The notes beneath the pieces are model-generated. The model did not search any database. It was given only the letters and a program-made list of their open reading frames with translations, and was not told the origin of the DNA. A DNA stretch of 64,000 bases from Oasisia sp. SBJ-2009. Taxonomy: Eukaryota; Annelida; Polychaeta; Sabellida; Siboglinidae. The position numbers and the translations under genes are program-made. Of the stretch, positions 1 through 11,844 are shown in pieces; the stretch's first letter is position 1; each line of letters starts with the position of its first letter. The stretch lies in contig OZ024867.1 in NCBI GenBank assembly GCA_964017155.1, positions 18,259,589-18,323,588 on the forward strand, read 5' to 3'.

Positions 1-132
1 ATCGTCGTCAACGCATATTACTTTCACATGTCAAATGTGTCACTAACCATAGACAACTCAGAATTCAGTAGGGAGGAGCTGAGGAGTGTATTAAGATACA
101 TCTTAGGCTTAGCAGACGACCGCCAGACCTAG
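1..132 (+). CDS. possible C-terminal exon of an unidentified gene (5' end outside window)
   Basis: Frame 1 is open from the first base to a TAG at 130-132, giving 43 residues that end in ILGLADDRQT. The peptide is acidic and helix-like, with ordinary codon use and no low complexity. A polyadenylation hexamer follows 57 bases after the stop, which fits a terminal exon with a short 3' UTR. I do not recognise the protein, and the reading frame could be chance over so short a stretch. No upstream splice acceptor can be checked because the window starts inside the frame. Confidence 0.35.
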   Translation: MVVNAYYFHMSNVSLTIDNSEFSREELRSVLRYILGLADDRQT

Positions 133-188
133 AGCAGGAGCAGGATATCGTATGTTATGATTTATGTTGGTGGTTTTGTTTTGCGTCG

Positions 189-194
189 AATAAA
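189..194 (+). promoter_or_regulatory. AATAAA polyadenylation signal
   Basis: AATAAA at 189-194, followed by a T/G-rich stretch (TTGTTGTAATAATGAGTG), as expected for a cleavage site 10-30 bases downstream. It would serve the open frame ending at 132. Confidence 0.35.
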
Positions 195-733
195 GAAATG
201 TTGTTGTAATAATGAGTGCAGTAGTGTCTTACAGTTGTTTATCACATGAGCTATTTACAGGCAAACTGACATTGGCAAAGACAAGAGTGAAAGGATGTTA
301 TGATTTATTTCTTTATGTTATGTGACTATTTTTAGAAGTAGTTTTGCTACTTCAAATAAGCACCCTTTTCAGTGCAATAGTGATTATATTTGCAATAGAA
401 GTGATGTTGTTGCCCTCTTTTATACATGTACATATTATCATGATGTAATTGTGAAGTCACAGAAGCCACAAAGAAACAGCTAGAACGCACTGCGGAAACT
501 GAATAATTAGTGAATTTATTAAAGGGAAATAGATCAATCAGACATTTACAAGTTTTTTGTGAGAAGTATTATTACAGAAATGCAAGTTACTGCTATTCAA
601 AAATAATTATTACTCATTTAATTCCAGATCATACTGCAAAAATTGAGTGATTTCATCTCACTTTGTGGGCAAATAATACCTTTTATGATATAACTGCACA
701 TTCACTAGTTGAGTTTCATACTGTAATACTACC
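195..733. other. intergenic, nothing recognised
   Basis: AT-rich sequence with no open frame, repeat or motif that I can support. Confidence 0.5.
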
Positions 734-978
734 CACACATCAGCCGCTTCGGGCTCACACACCAAATTAACCGACTACGCGGCGTAAAAGCAGTCCGCCA
801 ACTGCAGTCGATTGATGTATGCGCAACTTTACGCCGACGGTCGGCCTTATAAGTCTAACGTGGATTCAACTGTTAAATCGGCGTCGACGTTAATCAGTAG
901 TCGGCATTAGATAAAGAGGTATCCTGTGACAACTTGGCGCCGCAGACGCATATCCGATAATGAGCCGGCTGGTGTGTG
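734..978. mobile_element. small non-autonomous TIR element (MITE-like)
   Basis: The left end CACACATCAGCCGCTTC (734-750) and the right end, read on the minus strand, CACACACCAGCCGGCTC (978-962) form 17-base inverted repeats with three mismatches. The interior is richer in CG dinucleotides than its surroundings and has no open frame. No convincing target duplication was found, so the outer limits could be off by a few bases. Confidence 0.45.
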
Positions 979-3007
979 CAGTTTTTTATTCATAACTTGA
1001 CGGTCGGCGATAAATTGGACAATTAGAAATCATAAGATGATCATATGATAGACCTCGACTATTAGATAAACCAGCGAATATTTAAATTTCCAAGCCAACA
1101 CGGACGACAAGATTTCATTGTTTGGCTTTCCCATTTTACTGACCTGAAGGGTAACCAAGTCTTTAAAAAGTGGAATGTTATTTTTGTTCTACTCCCCTTG
1201 TATCATCAACGTTTTTTATTGCTTGTTCTTAAAACAGGCGCAACAAATAACTGTAATTTTGCCTGATTTAATTTTCCGCTTTAATTTTCCGATTCCATTT
1301 TATCACGTGAAAAACACTAGAGCAGGTGGCACCGCTACTGGGCGCATAAATTATATACCTTAAAATCCGCAAAGCGGCGCTAACGGTGAACAACGTTTCT
1401 GAGGATTTCGACGGGTTCGGCTGAGTAAATTTCAATATGACAGCTAATTGGAACGGATAAATATGTGATTCTTTATACTGATATTAAAATACAATTCGAC
1501 GCAATGAATTTCTTTGCTGGATTGCACCAAGAGCGCTATGCCTAGGTCAAAGTGCTGAAGGCATTTAGTCGTGATGACTGACGGCAAAACTTCGACTTCC
1601 TAACTTGATTTAAGACGAATTTCGTTTTCTGGATAACCGTTTCGCCTAATTGTTATAAATAGTTAATGTTATTGGCAACGTTCCCAGTCCATAGCATTAG
1701 CATGATGTTTGTAGTTTGTACGCAATTCTTCGATTGTAGGGGAAGAGCGGGTAAAGTGGGCCCCTCGGCCAAAGTGGGCCCCCACCGTCACATCATATCT
1801 GGTATGGAATGCGATAACATTACTAGCATTTAGAAACCCATCAGGGGACACAACTCAAGGTCGTAGTCGTTTGTTTTGTACGAATTCAAGACAATGAGCA
1901 GCGCATTTGAATTTTTGGTACTTTTCTTTAAATAATGTATATGCTTTACAATCACAATATTTCCATAATGGTTAGGGTGCATCACTGTAAATCTGGTCCA
2001 TGGAGTAATAGTCCATACTTAATTGAATGAGCTATTTAATTTAGACGTGAATAAAAGCATTAATCCTAAGATGGCGTCCGACCGATACTCTATAGCAGAG
2101 AAAAAAATGGGCGACATGTGGCTACAGTGCGACAAGCTACACAGAGAGGGAAGACCTAGTTCATTACAGGCAGCCCTTACAAGAAAGACGTCGAAGCAAC
2201 GACAAGACTAATAAAGTGCCTACAACCAATCAGTTCAAAGAAGAGATGGCACACAACAGCTAAAAAAATGTCAAATAAAATGAAGACATAGAACGGTGAC
2301 ACTAAAACTTGTCTGTATTGTTCGGAATTATACCCTAACAACAGAAAAGGGTATGGCTAGATGCAGTGCGGGGAGAATGGCCAGTGGGTTTCCGTACGTG
2401 TGTCGGGTATGAGCTCGTGGGTTTATGTGTGAAATGTGCGCCGATAATTAAGTGGCATTGCGTAGAATTGTTTTATGGGGCCAATTTGGCCTCCAAGTTT
2501 TGCAAATTACTAAAATGGGTCTCTTTTTAAAACACGTCGGACGTATTATATTTATTAAGACAGAGTAACAAGACTGTACATGTAGTTAGTCAATATATCA
2601 AGCTAGATAATGTAGCAAAAATTAATAACTTTTATAGATAAATGTCAAATGATGGTCGATCGGCGCTTAAGGGCCCATTTTACCTGTCCTTCTGCTATTT
2701 GTTATGCACGCCCCTGGTTCCTCTTCCGCTGCTGTGTGTGGACATGCCTGAATTATTTTGTTTCCGTAGTCGACGAAGTGGCGGCAACGATATCGTCATA
2801 TGTTTATCGCAACAGCTAACTCCAAAATCATCATATGTTTACGGACAAAGGAGCAGTTTTCTTGTAAAAATTGGGGAGTAAACGCCAAACGGGTAAAGGC
2901 ATATTTATGGTGGATTTGAGGATCACGGCGCTAATCTCGGCATCAAACTGGACACCAAGATTACGGACAATGTGATTCACTCTGACGAAACAGACACTAA
3001 CACGTAA
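979..3007. other. intergenic, no supported gene
   Basis: Short open frames only (for example 2023-2211, 62 codons, Lys-rich), none with recognisable family features. Around 1740-1790 the phrase AAAGTGGGCCCC occurs twice in close succession. Confidence 0.5.
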
Positions 3008-3009
3008 TA

Positions 3010-3395
3010 GTTCTGGCCCTGCCCTAATAGCCCGGCAGACATTTCGTACTTAAGACAGTTTGACGGTTTATTTGAATAATATTTATAACTCTACTAGGTG
3101 GACATTTCAAAAACTGGGCATAACGTGGCGACGGCCAGTTTCCTTCAAAATGACTGCCAAATTCAATATTGCCGTATCTTAGTAAATACGTCACGCAGAA
3201 CAATAATTGTGGTGGGCGTGTGTATGTTTTAGGGCACCGATTTCAAAAATACAATTTCTTGAATCTTCCAGCATTTATTGCCGCCATATTTAAAGATGGC
3301 GGTCGATAATACAAATGTTACCATATCTCAAGCACCACGTCACCTTCAACAACATAACAATACGCGCCATTTTAAAAGATGGCGCCAGTCAAAGC
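3010..3395 (+). mobile_element. solo terminal inverted repeat of the TA-GTCC long-TIR transposon family
   Basis: Starting at TA-GTTCTGG, this stretch follows the left TIR of the 55312-59750 element almost to its inner end. Shared landmarks are CAGACATTTCGTACTT, CTACTAGGTGGA.ATTTCAAAAACTGG, ACAATAATTGTGGT and AAGATGGCGGTCG. No second arm or internal gene is present, so it is a truncated or recombined remnant. It shows that the family is dispersed and not confined to one site. Confidence 0.7.
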
Positions 3396-3397
3396 CA

Positions 3398-3600
3398 ATG
3401 AGATACCACAATAACGAATCCGACAGAGAGCGCTCTAACGCAATTAGGGTCTTTGTGTCGTATTTTACGTATTTTTGACGTAAAATGCGGAATGTTTTGC
3501 GCCATATAATAGCGGACTATTTTGCGGAACGCTTGTTTAAATCATCATACAATCAGCTGCTGAACCCGCATGACTCCGAAGTCTGATACATTGTTAACAT
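3398..3600 (+). repeat. interspersed repeat, second copy at 43945-44140
   Basis: About 200 bases align with 43945-44140 in the same orientation. Shared blocks include ACAGAGAGCGCTCT, AGGGTCTTTGTG, GGAACGCTTGTTTAAATCATC and the sequence around GCATGA(C/G)TCCGAAG. No coding potential was seen. Family unknown. Confidence 0.65.
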
Positions 3601-4069
3601 GATATATAATTATATATACACACACACGTGTGTGTATTTATCGTCATGAGTCTCCATCGTGAAGATCTCGTCACTAGACACACATGTACCAGGTTCCGCT
3701 TATTGTTCTTGCGAAATTTCATACGTTCATCATGGTGTGTAATAAATCTGCTTCACTAAAAAGGTATGTATCAAGGTAATTGTTATTAGTGGCGACAGGT
3801 GTCTTCTTGTTACGTGAATGTAAATGTTATTAACGAAATTTGTACTATGCTCTATGTGTAACATGTGTGACTACGTTTTTTAAATAATATAAATTGGAAC
3901 TGAATAGACTTTTTTCATGAACAAATGTGTCAAATTGTGTTAGATTATCTATTTATATTCATAAATAAACGAAAATATAATTTCATAGAAGTTTCCATTT
4001 GTTGTCCGCCAAGAGGTCAACATTGCCCTTTACCTGACCTTCAACATTTGATCTTGATCTTGTTTTCTC
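3601..4069. other. intergenic, nothing recognised
   Basis: AT-rich, with a short (CA)n/(TG)n palindrome near 3617-3637; no gene. Confidence 0.5.
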
Positions 4070-4545
4070 ATATATATTTATATTTAGTTCTTTAGGCTCT
4101 TTGAAACCATGATCGTTTCTCGTATGATCTCATGGTTGTATTTCCTGGTGTCCTCTCTTGCTTTCTTTTTGATGGTCTTGCACATTTCTGCGTACTCAAT
4201 TCGTTTTTTACTGTCGCCGTTTCCCACAATGTCTCGTCGTTTCATCATCAGGACTTTATTTGGCTTGTGAATTGCAGTAGCTACTCTTGACGCGCTTTGT
4301 TGGATCATATATGTGATGGTTTCGCTGATGGTGTCGATGTCGTTTTGTTATTTTAGTGCCTCGAATCCGTTTCTCAATTCTAGCTGGAATTCGAACTTCT
4401 TTGATCATATTCGTGTGGCATCTACTCTTGGTAACCTCTTGGTCATCAATTCTTCCTTTCCACATCTACGGCCAGTTTGCTGTTGCTCATAACCAATCTG
4501 TGGTCACTTCCAATGTTGACTTGGTTGATGACTGTAGGTATTCAA
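4070..4545 (-). pseudogene. RTE-like LINE fragment, end of endonuclease and linker
   Basis: On the minus strand the frames VINQVNIGSDHRLVM (about 4540-4495), then EKRIRGTKITK, then MIQQSASRVATAIHKPNK and KRRDIVGNGDSKKRIEYAEM are pieces of the region joining an APE-type endonuclease (its terminal SDHR motif is visible) to the reverse transcriptase of a widespread RTE-like LINE. At least two frameshifts separate the pieces and the polymerase itself is missing. A second fragment of apparently the same family lies at 17020-17430. Confidence 0.65.
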
Positions 4546-4609
4546 AATGGCTTCCGAGGTGTGACATATTTCGATGGAGGGAGCAAATTTGCTATTTTAT
4601 GACGAATTT

Positions 4610-5371
4610 GTTTAAAGTAGTTAGACCCCCATCAGGCCGCCTAAACGGTCCTATTTATGTGGTGTCCACCACCACAGAAATGGGACCAAAAGAAGACGCC
4701 CTGCTGGTCAGGTTTGTAGAACTTTTGTCAAACGAAGCGGTAGTCCAGATGTTACGTTATGTGCTCAACCCAAAGGTCCTCTCCGATAAGCTGGACACAT
4801 TAACTGAACATAATTACAGCTTAATGAACGGTTGGAAAAGAAAGACGTATATATTGCTGCTCTAGAGGGAAGACTGTCCTCAGGTGAGGCTGATCTTGAT
4901 CAACTAGAACAGTATTCAAGAGGAAACATTATACGATTCTTCGGAGTTCTCTAGTCAGAGAAGTGGAAGGACACCACCGGCAAGCTGCTGTCCATTGTAT
5001 ACGAGAGAATGGGAGTCATACATCCTATTGTGAGCACCGACGTGGTTACGAGTCAACGGCTCGGACGGCGCATGCCAGGTGCAGACGTACAAACACGACC
5101 ACGGCCAGTGATTGTGAAATTTGCAACGGCCCACGTGCACGACGTGGTCATCCGTGAGAGACGCCGCTTGCTTGAAAGCGGCGATGAGCCGACGGTGTAC
5201 GTCAACGAAGACCTGAAACGTCGGCGGGCTGCGTTGGCCAAGAAGACGAGACAACTGAATAAATCAAGAAAAATTAATGACAGTTGGAACTTCAACGGCA
5301 AATTTGTAGTAAACACTACAGACGGGGTTGTGAAAGAAATCCGGTCTGACGTTGACTTAACTGGGTATTGA
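4610..5371 (+). pseudogene. LINE ORF1-like nucleic-acid-binding protein, frameshifted
   Basis: Three frame segments make one ORF1-type protein. The N-terminal part (4617-4830) contains KEDALLVRFVELLSNEAVV and a heptad-like stretch KLDTLTEHNYSL. The middle (about 4850-4965) reads LDQLEQYSRRNIIRFFGV-like once a shift is allowed; this resembles the start of the RRM-type core of LINE ORF1 proteins. The C-terminal part (5009-5371) has TRPRPVIVKFATAHVHDVV, then DEPTVYVNEDLKRRRAALAKK, and ends DLTGY-stop. This layout matches L1-ORF1p-like (Transposase_22-type) proteins that chaperone LINE RNA. No matching ORF2 follows directly. Confidence 0.6.
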
Positions 5372-6040
5372 ACCGGCGATGGTGATTGATAATCTCCAAC
5401 CTGAATCTGGTGCTATCAATCATTTCTTATTTTACTTTTGGATCCACAAAAGTGTGCTAGCATTATCTGCAGAAACAGTTTTGTAAACTGAGCAATCAAG
5501 ATGTTTCGGTATTCGTAATCATTGTTTAGGTATGGTTCTGTTGGCTGTTCTAACTTGCTAAGCTGACTAATTTGTGTTGACAGTGCTGTCGTCATAATAA
5601 TTCTTTTTTTTATTATGCAGACATACAAACTTGTGGTTGTGTTCGCTGCCATAATTAAGTGCAGACATAATTGTTTGACTACGCCATTGCTATGTTCACG
5701 TAATTCATTTGTCAAATTATGTTGACTAACCTAACACTCTTTGTGTGGACACAGTTTTGTTTACAGTGCTACCACTATGTGTAGGTGTACATCTGGTTGG
5801 TTGAATCACTATGCACAGACACCATTTTTTTGACTGCGCTATCGTTATGTGCTGGTTTATTTTTTTAGATCGTCCAAACATATATTTTAATTTAACTATT
5901 TCCTCACTATGAACATCTCGAGATGTCATTTAATCGGAGCCTAATTATTGTTTACTTTATTTGTTTTATTTTTTATTGAAATCAATGCGATGGTTATCTC
6001 TATTCAGTTACATATATTAACACTTTAGTAAGAACTGTAG
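5372..6040. other. non-coding stretch with degenerate short repeats
   Basis: Loose repeats of a motif like TG(A/C)CTACGCCATTGCTATGT / GACTGCGCTATCGTTATGT occur near 5675, 5765 and 5835. No gene was seen. It may be the 5' region of the LINE that follows. Confidence 0.35.
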
Positions 6041-6045
6041 CGTGT

Positions 6046-8850
6046 TTGGAAATGTACAACTCAATGAATTGTATTTCGTATATCTATCACAATATCTTTA
6101 TACAAAGACTCGTATTTAATTACAGTCTAATGAAATCATTTAAATTAATCGAAAATGATTTGGATGAAGCTTTCCTCTCCGATTCAAGAGGTATTCTAAA
6201 CAACTGCTTAACAAATATATTACACATAAATGAAAATGAAACTGACATAAACGAACAACAAATCATTCGTCGTTCGTCATGCTATGATTTCGACCAGTTT
6301 AGTAAGTTAGCTGTGGAAAACAAACATTCTTTTAGTATTTTAAGTACAACTATTCTGTATGTAAATGCCAAGTTTTCTTAACTTGAGGTATTCATAGATG
6401 AAGTAGATACTGTAAACTTTAAGTTTAGTATAATATGTCTTCAAGAGACATGGATAGATGAAAGTGAGGATGTATCGTCATTTCATTTATAAGGCTATAA
6501 CTGTATATCACAGGGTAAAACAAGTACCGGTAAAGCAGGGCTGATGATATATGTAGATGACCAGTATGAATCAAAAGTAACATTTAACCTCAATACCTAC
6601 GAACATTGGAAAGGTTGATAGTTAAAGTACAGGATAATTCTCTATCTAAGACGTTTACTATTGGGAATATATATTGATTTCCGGGAAGGCGAAATGAAGA
6701 CTTAAACGTATTTATAGATGAATTTACAGCAATTATATCGAGCTTGGATAACTGTAATAATGATATCATTATTGTCGGGGACTTTAATATTAACTTACTT
6801 AAACTAAATGAAACTGACATGTTTAGTAGCTTCTTTGACACGATAATATTGCATAGTCGGTATTCTCAAATAACCCTACCAACAAGATTTACTAGAACAA
6901 CTGGAAGCCTGATAGATAATTTATTTTGTAGACTTCACAAATCAATATTAGAAAATACCGCAGGGACAGTAGCTAAATGCTTTTCCGATCACCAACCGTA
7001 TGATTATGCATAACACTGGAAAATTACATTTCCCTCCTAAATATGTCAAAAATAAATACATGCGGACGCAATGATAAGTGTTATGAATGAAATAAAATCA
7101 GGTCACATGTAAGACAAACTAAATAAAATCCAACTGCTGACCCAAATTGTAATCATGATATAATATACACAGACACTACACATGCTAAAAGTATACATAT
7201 GCCAAACGAGTCAGTACAATTTAATAGATATAAACATAAGAAATCAACTTGGATTACTCATGGTCTGTTAACATCAACCAGATATCGAGACAAAATGTAC
7301 AAACAATTAAAATTAACAAATCCCAGTTCAAATAATTATGAAACTATTAATATTAATCTAAAAATCTACACAATATTAACACAATACACAATATTAAAGA
7401 AAAGCATTCGGGCGGCTAAGCAAGTTTATTTTGAATTCCGTGTTTCGCTTTTTAAGAATGATATACGAAATATCTGTAAAACAAAAAATTAATGTCTGTC
7501 AAAAAACATACTAAAAACAATTTCCCAGTTCATTTTGAAAACAATGGCAATCAAATGTCATCTAAAAAAAAATTGCTGATACAATTATAACTATTTCACA
7601 AATATAGCTCAGACTATTGTAAATGATATAAACTATGAACGAACCAAAGATTTTAGTTATTATCTAAATAGACAAATACACTCAACTTTTGAAATAAACA
7701 ATGTAGACGAAGAGGCAATAAAGAAAATAATACACAATTTACCCACAAAACAAAAAACAAAACAAATTGAACCTGCAATCATAACATCATTGACTATGGT
7801 AATAAATCAAGTGCTAAATACAGGAACTTTTCCAGATGAACTAAAACTTGCTAAAGTAACTCAAATTTAAAAAAGATGATCCCACATTATTTAAAATTTA
7901 CAGACCAATCACTCTATTACCAACGATATCAAAGGTACTAGAGAAAATAATCTTTACATATTATAATGAAGCTAAGCTCTTTTTCGATAACCAGTGTGGC
8001 TTTAGACCAAAACACTGCATTGTTTATGCCGCGCTTGAACTGGTAGTTATAATTATAAAGCACATGGACAAAAATGAGGTGCCATTTAATATAGTTCTTG
8101 ATTTTATCAAAGGCCTTTGATACCATTGACCAAAAACATTTATTACATAAATTAAGGTTTATGGACTGGATGGTTCGACTCTACTTTTATTTGAAAGTTA
8201 TTTAAGCAATCGACGACAGTATGTTGAAATTGGTGAAATGCAATCAGAAACCCTTCCAGTAAAAATCGGAGTTCCACAAGGATCAATTTTAGGACCTTTA
8301 TCGTTTACTATTTATATTAATGATTTCCCACAAGTCAGTAATATATTTAATTTCATGATGTATGCAGATGATACAACACTCTCCAGTAGATTAAACCAAT
8401 TTACTGAGAGCAAACAACATAAAAACAAAAGCGTAGAATCCTTATTAAATGTGTAACTCGGGAGAGATATAGAATGGCTAAATATAAATAAATTGTCCTT
8501 AAACAAAGAAAAATCGAAATGTATGATTTTTCATGTACCTAGAAGAGAGACGCAAACTCTTACTCTTAAAATCGATAACATAAATATCGAACAAGTGGAT
8601 GAATTTAATTTTCTAGGATTATCTCTTACATGGAAAAACACGTATTTAAAATCGCAAATAAATGTCCGAAAAACTACAGGTGTTTTGAACAAACTAAAGC
8701 ATGTACTGTCGCTAGATATAAAAACACTTCTATAACATTCTATAATCCTATCACATATTATTTATTGTATTACGGTTTGGGGATACAAATGAAGTCGAAT
8801 ATTGAGAATTCCAAAAAAGGCAGTTCGAATAATAACATTGAAAAAGTACA
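6046..8850 (+). pseudogene. APE-type LINE, endonuclease plus reverse transcriptase, 5' part (continues at 16244)
   Basis: Degenerate ORF2 of a CR1/L2-like non-LTR retrotransposon. In order: endonuclease pieces IICLQETWIDE (about 6430), GDFNINLLKLNETDM (about 6777) and SLIDNLF...FSDHQPY (about 6910-7000). The reverse transcriptase follows with YRPITLLPTISKVLE (about 7900), GVPQGSILGPLSFTIYINDF (8268-8327), the catalytic YADDT (8361-8375) and the thumb segment LSLNKEKSKCMIFHVP. Many stops and shifts make it non-functional. The frame breaks at about 8850 in the middle of the C-terminal region and resumes at 16244, so a 7.4-kb block has been inserted. Confidence 0.85.
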
Positions 8851-8851
8851 A

Positions 8852-8902
8852 GGTTGGTCGCTAGGTGGCGTAAGTGTTGGTCGCTAGGTGGCGTAAGGTG
8901 GT
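8852..8902 (+). repeat. two tandem copies of a 23-base unit
   Basis: GTTGGTCGCTAGGTGGCGTA occurs twice back to back at the start of the inserted block. It could be a 5' UTR monomer of the inserted L2-like LINE, but that is inference. Confidence 0.7.
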
Positions 8903-9000
8903 ACATGTTTCTATTTCACTGCTCGTTCAAATTTACATTTTTAATCTAAATTCTGCATTTTTGTGTTCGACATTACTGCAGTAATAACCGTTACAAAAAA

Positions 9001-10470
9001 TACCATTCAAATACCACTGAATACCATTGAATACCATTCAGTACCATTGGACCATTCAAAGGTATTTCAGCAGGGCTCAATGGTATTCCCAATGGAAATT
9101 TGTAATACCATTCAGTACCATTGGACCCCATTCAATGGCATTTCAGTAGGCTCAATAGTACTTTGGGCTAGTCACTGGTATTTCTGTAGGACTCGACTGT
9201 GAATGGTAATTCGTAATACCATTCAGGACCATTGGACCATCCAGTGGTATATATTATTCTCAGTGGTATTCTCAATGGTATTTCAGAATACCATTGAATA
9301 CCATTGGACTACTCAATGATAACACTTGTTTCAATTGTACTCTCAATGGCATTGGAACCTACTTTTCAACAATAAATCAGACGTCAGTGGTATTCTCAAT
9401 GGTATTTCAGAATACCGTTCAATACCATTGGACTACTCAATGATAAATCACGTTTCAATGGTAATGCCAATGGTATCTGAACATACTTTTCAACAATACA
9501 TCAGTCTTCAGTAGTTTTCTCAATGGAATACCATTATACCATTCAATGATAACATCTTGTTTCAGTGGTATTTGAAATGTAATCATGTATGATACATATT
9601 GTTTCGGTGGTACATACAATTAATATTTAAAGGTATAATGTATATTGATGTCTAGCTCAGTGGTAATCTCAAGTAATAGTATTTGAATATACCATCCAGT
9701 ACCACTGCACCGTGCAGATCAATGATAAATAAAGTTTCAATAATACTATCAATGGTATCTGAATATAACTTTTAAAGTAATATATCTATGTCTCAGTGGT
9801 ATTCTCAAGTGTCATATACTAATTTTGACATGTTACAAAATATACCATTACAATATTGCAACCAATGGCCCTGACAAAAAAGAGCCAATGGTATACCATT
9901 GAATACCATTCAGTACCGTTGGACCATTCATGGTATTTCAGTAGGACCCAATGGTATTCTCAGCGGTAATTTGTAATACCATTCAATACCATTCAGTACC
10001 ATTGGACCATTCAATGATAAAATCAGGCATCAATGGTACTCGCAACGGTATTGGAACATTCCTTTCAATAATAAATCAGACCATTCAATGATAAAATCTT
10101 GTTTCAGATGTTCTCTCAATGGTATTTCAACATACTGTGCAACAATAAATGTGACTTCAGTGGTATTTTCAATGGTATTTGAGAATACCATTCAGTACCA
10201 TTGGATCATTCAATAATAAAATATTGTTTCAATGATTCTATCAATAGCATGCTGTTCAATAATATATCAGACTTTAGTAGTATTCTCAATGGTATTTGAG
10301 AATATCACTCAGTACGTACCATTGGACCATTCAGTGTTAAAGCACTTTTAGCAGTACGCTCAATGGTATATAAAAGTACCAGTCAATACCATTGGACCGT
10401 TCAATGATATAATCAGGCTTCAATGGTACTGTCAATGGTATTTAAGAATACCATTCAATACCATTGAACC
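9001..10470. repeat. self-complementary minisatellite array, left arm
   Basis: Dozens of degenerate units alternate ACCATTCAGTACCATTGGACC with the complementary phrase CAATGGTATT, so each region can pair with its neighbours. Unit length varies (roughly 20-110 bases), with a higher-order period that includes CTCAATGGTATTTCAGTAGG and AATAAATCAGAC phrases. Confidence 0.85.
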
Positions 10471-11844
10471 ACACGTGACTTCGAGTTCGCAGCAGCTCAC
10501 TTGATTAATCAATTGTTGTTACATAGTTATATATTTTATATATTCTTCATTATCAATTGGGATACATTATTCTTATTTTTAATTTTTTATTATAAGTGAC
10601 TACCCCATCTTATTGAATGTTTAATCGTATCTAAGTCTACAAATAATAAACCAATCAGAATACAACAGCTGATTTCTGCGGGTCTCATCGTGGGATATTT
10701 GAGTCTGTATGAAATGAACTTGTGTTCGCAATGTTCCGTCGATCACATAACTAGGATGTTAAATATCTTAGAAATCTACATCTCAAATTGCCATCGATGC
10801 AGAATGGAGGTACAGTGTTATGCCTGGGTAAATTTTGAGGGTGACAACACGACATAGATTGTCAATATTGAAGAAGTGACCACTTTCGACGTCGGAATTC
10901 GGAAACTGACGGAAAGCTCGGTAATCTTCCATGTTAACTGGCCTACATTATGACGGCCTTTTCTAAAAGGTATTATCACCTGTTTTTAATGTGTATGTAT
11001 TCGGAATGTCATTCTATATCATTTCCGGTACAAAGAAGTAAGATATTATTTGTTAAATTGTGTTTTAGATTAATTGTATGACGATCGATTCGAAGTAAAT
11101 AAGCTGATGGCGATGTAATTCATTCACAGCAGTTAACGTATCCCAGAGGCATCAGAGCGGCAAAGGCGACGTCTTGCGTGTGCATTGCGAAGTCGAAATA
11201 GAAACAATTACAACCTTTTATACATTTAAAAGTTAAACAATAAATCTGCGCGATAAAGAATAACTATTAATCATGTGGCCTTAGTTTAGGGGATTTATCC
11301 ATAAATCGCAAGACATCGCCTTTGCGGTCTTGACTTGCGCCTGGCGCTGTGGTGCGCTAACTGTTCACGCCCTGTGACTGTGACATCGCTTGTTTACGTT
11401 GACTCGACGGCATAACTGTTTAATCTGTGAGGGATTGTTTGAAAACGAATTAACGAAAGCGTATGTGTATATCTTGAAAAATTGCATACTTGTTTGCCTT
11501 CTAAATGTGTTTTTCTAAATAATTTAAATAAAACTTGACTGCATGCTAGTAAAACGTTTTCTTTAAAATTACTGTCTATACCTGATTAATCACAAAAAAA
11601 TATGTATTTGTTATATATATCCCAAAACTGCAAATATTTTAAAATATATTCCAAGCACACTATAACATATTTTGGTTACCATAGATTGAAAAACATAGTG
11701 TGCTTTTATTATTTTTTACTTCTTTGCTTTATTATTATGGCTCAATCAATTTAGAAATGATGTACTTTTGGAATTGTATACATATTTTATAAAGAAAAAG
11801 ATCTAGCTAGAAGTGAATTATGGCCATAGTAAAGATGAAATGGT

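Noticed and set aside
2023..2211. 62-codon Lys-rich frame (YSIAEKKMGDMWLQCDKLHREG)
   Set aside because: Looks protein-like but has no splice context, no known family and no neighbouring support; I could not call it.
4356..4616. Hydrophobic N-terminal part of the 169-codon frame (LIIFVWHLLLVTSW)
   Set aside because: It lies opposite the RTE-like linker coding sequence on the minus strand and is its shadow; only the part after about 4610 belongs to the ORF1-like protein.
9001..10470. Possible CRISPR array
   Set aside because: Repeat units are degenerate, self-complementary and of varying length with no unique spacers, in a eukaryotic setting.
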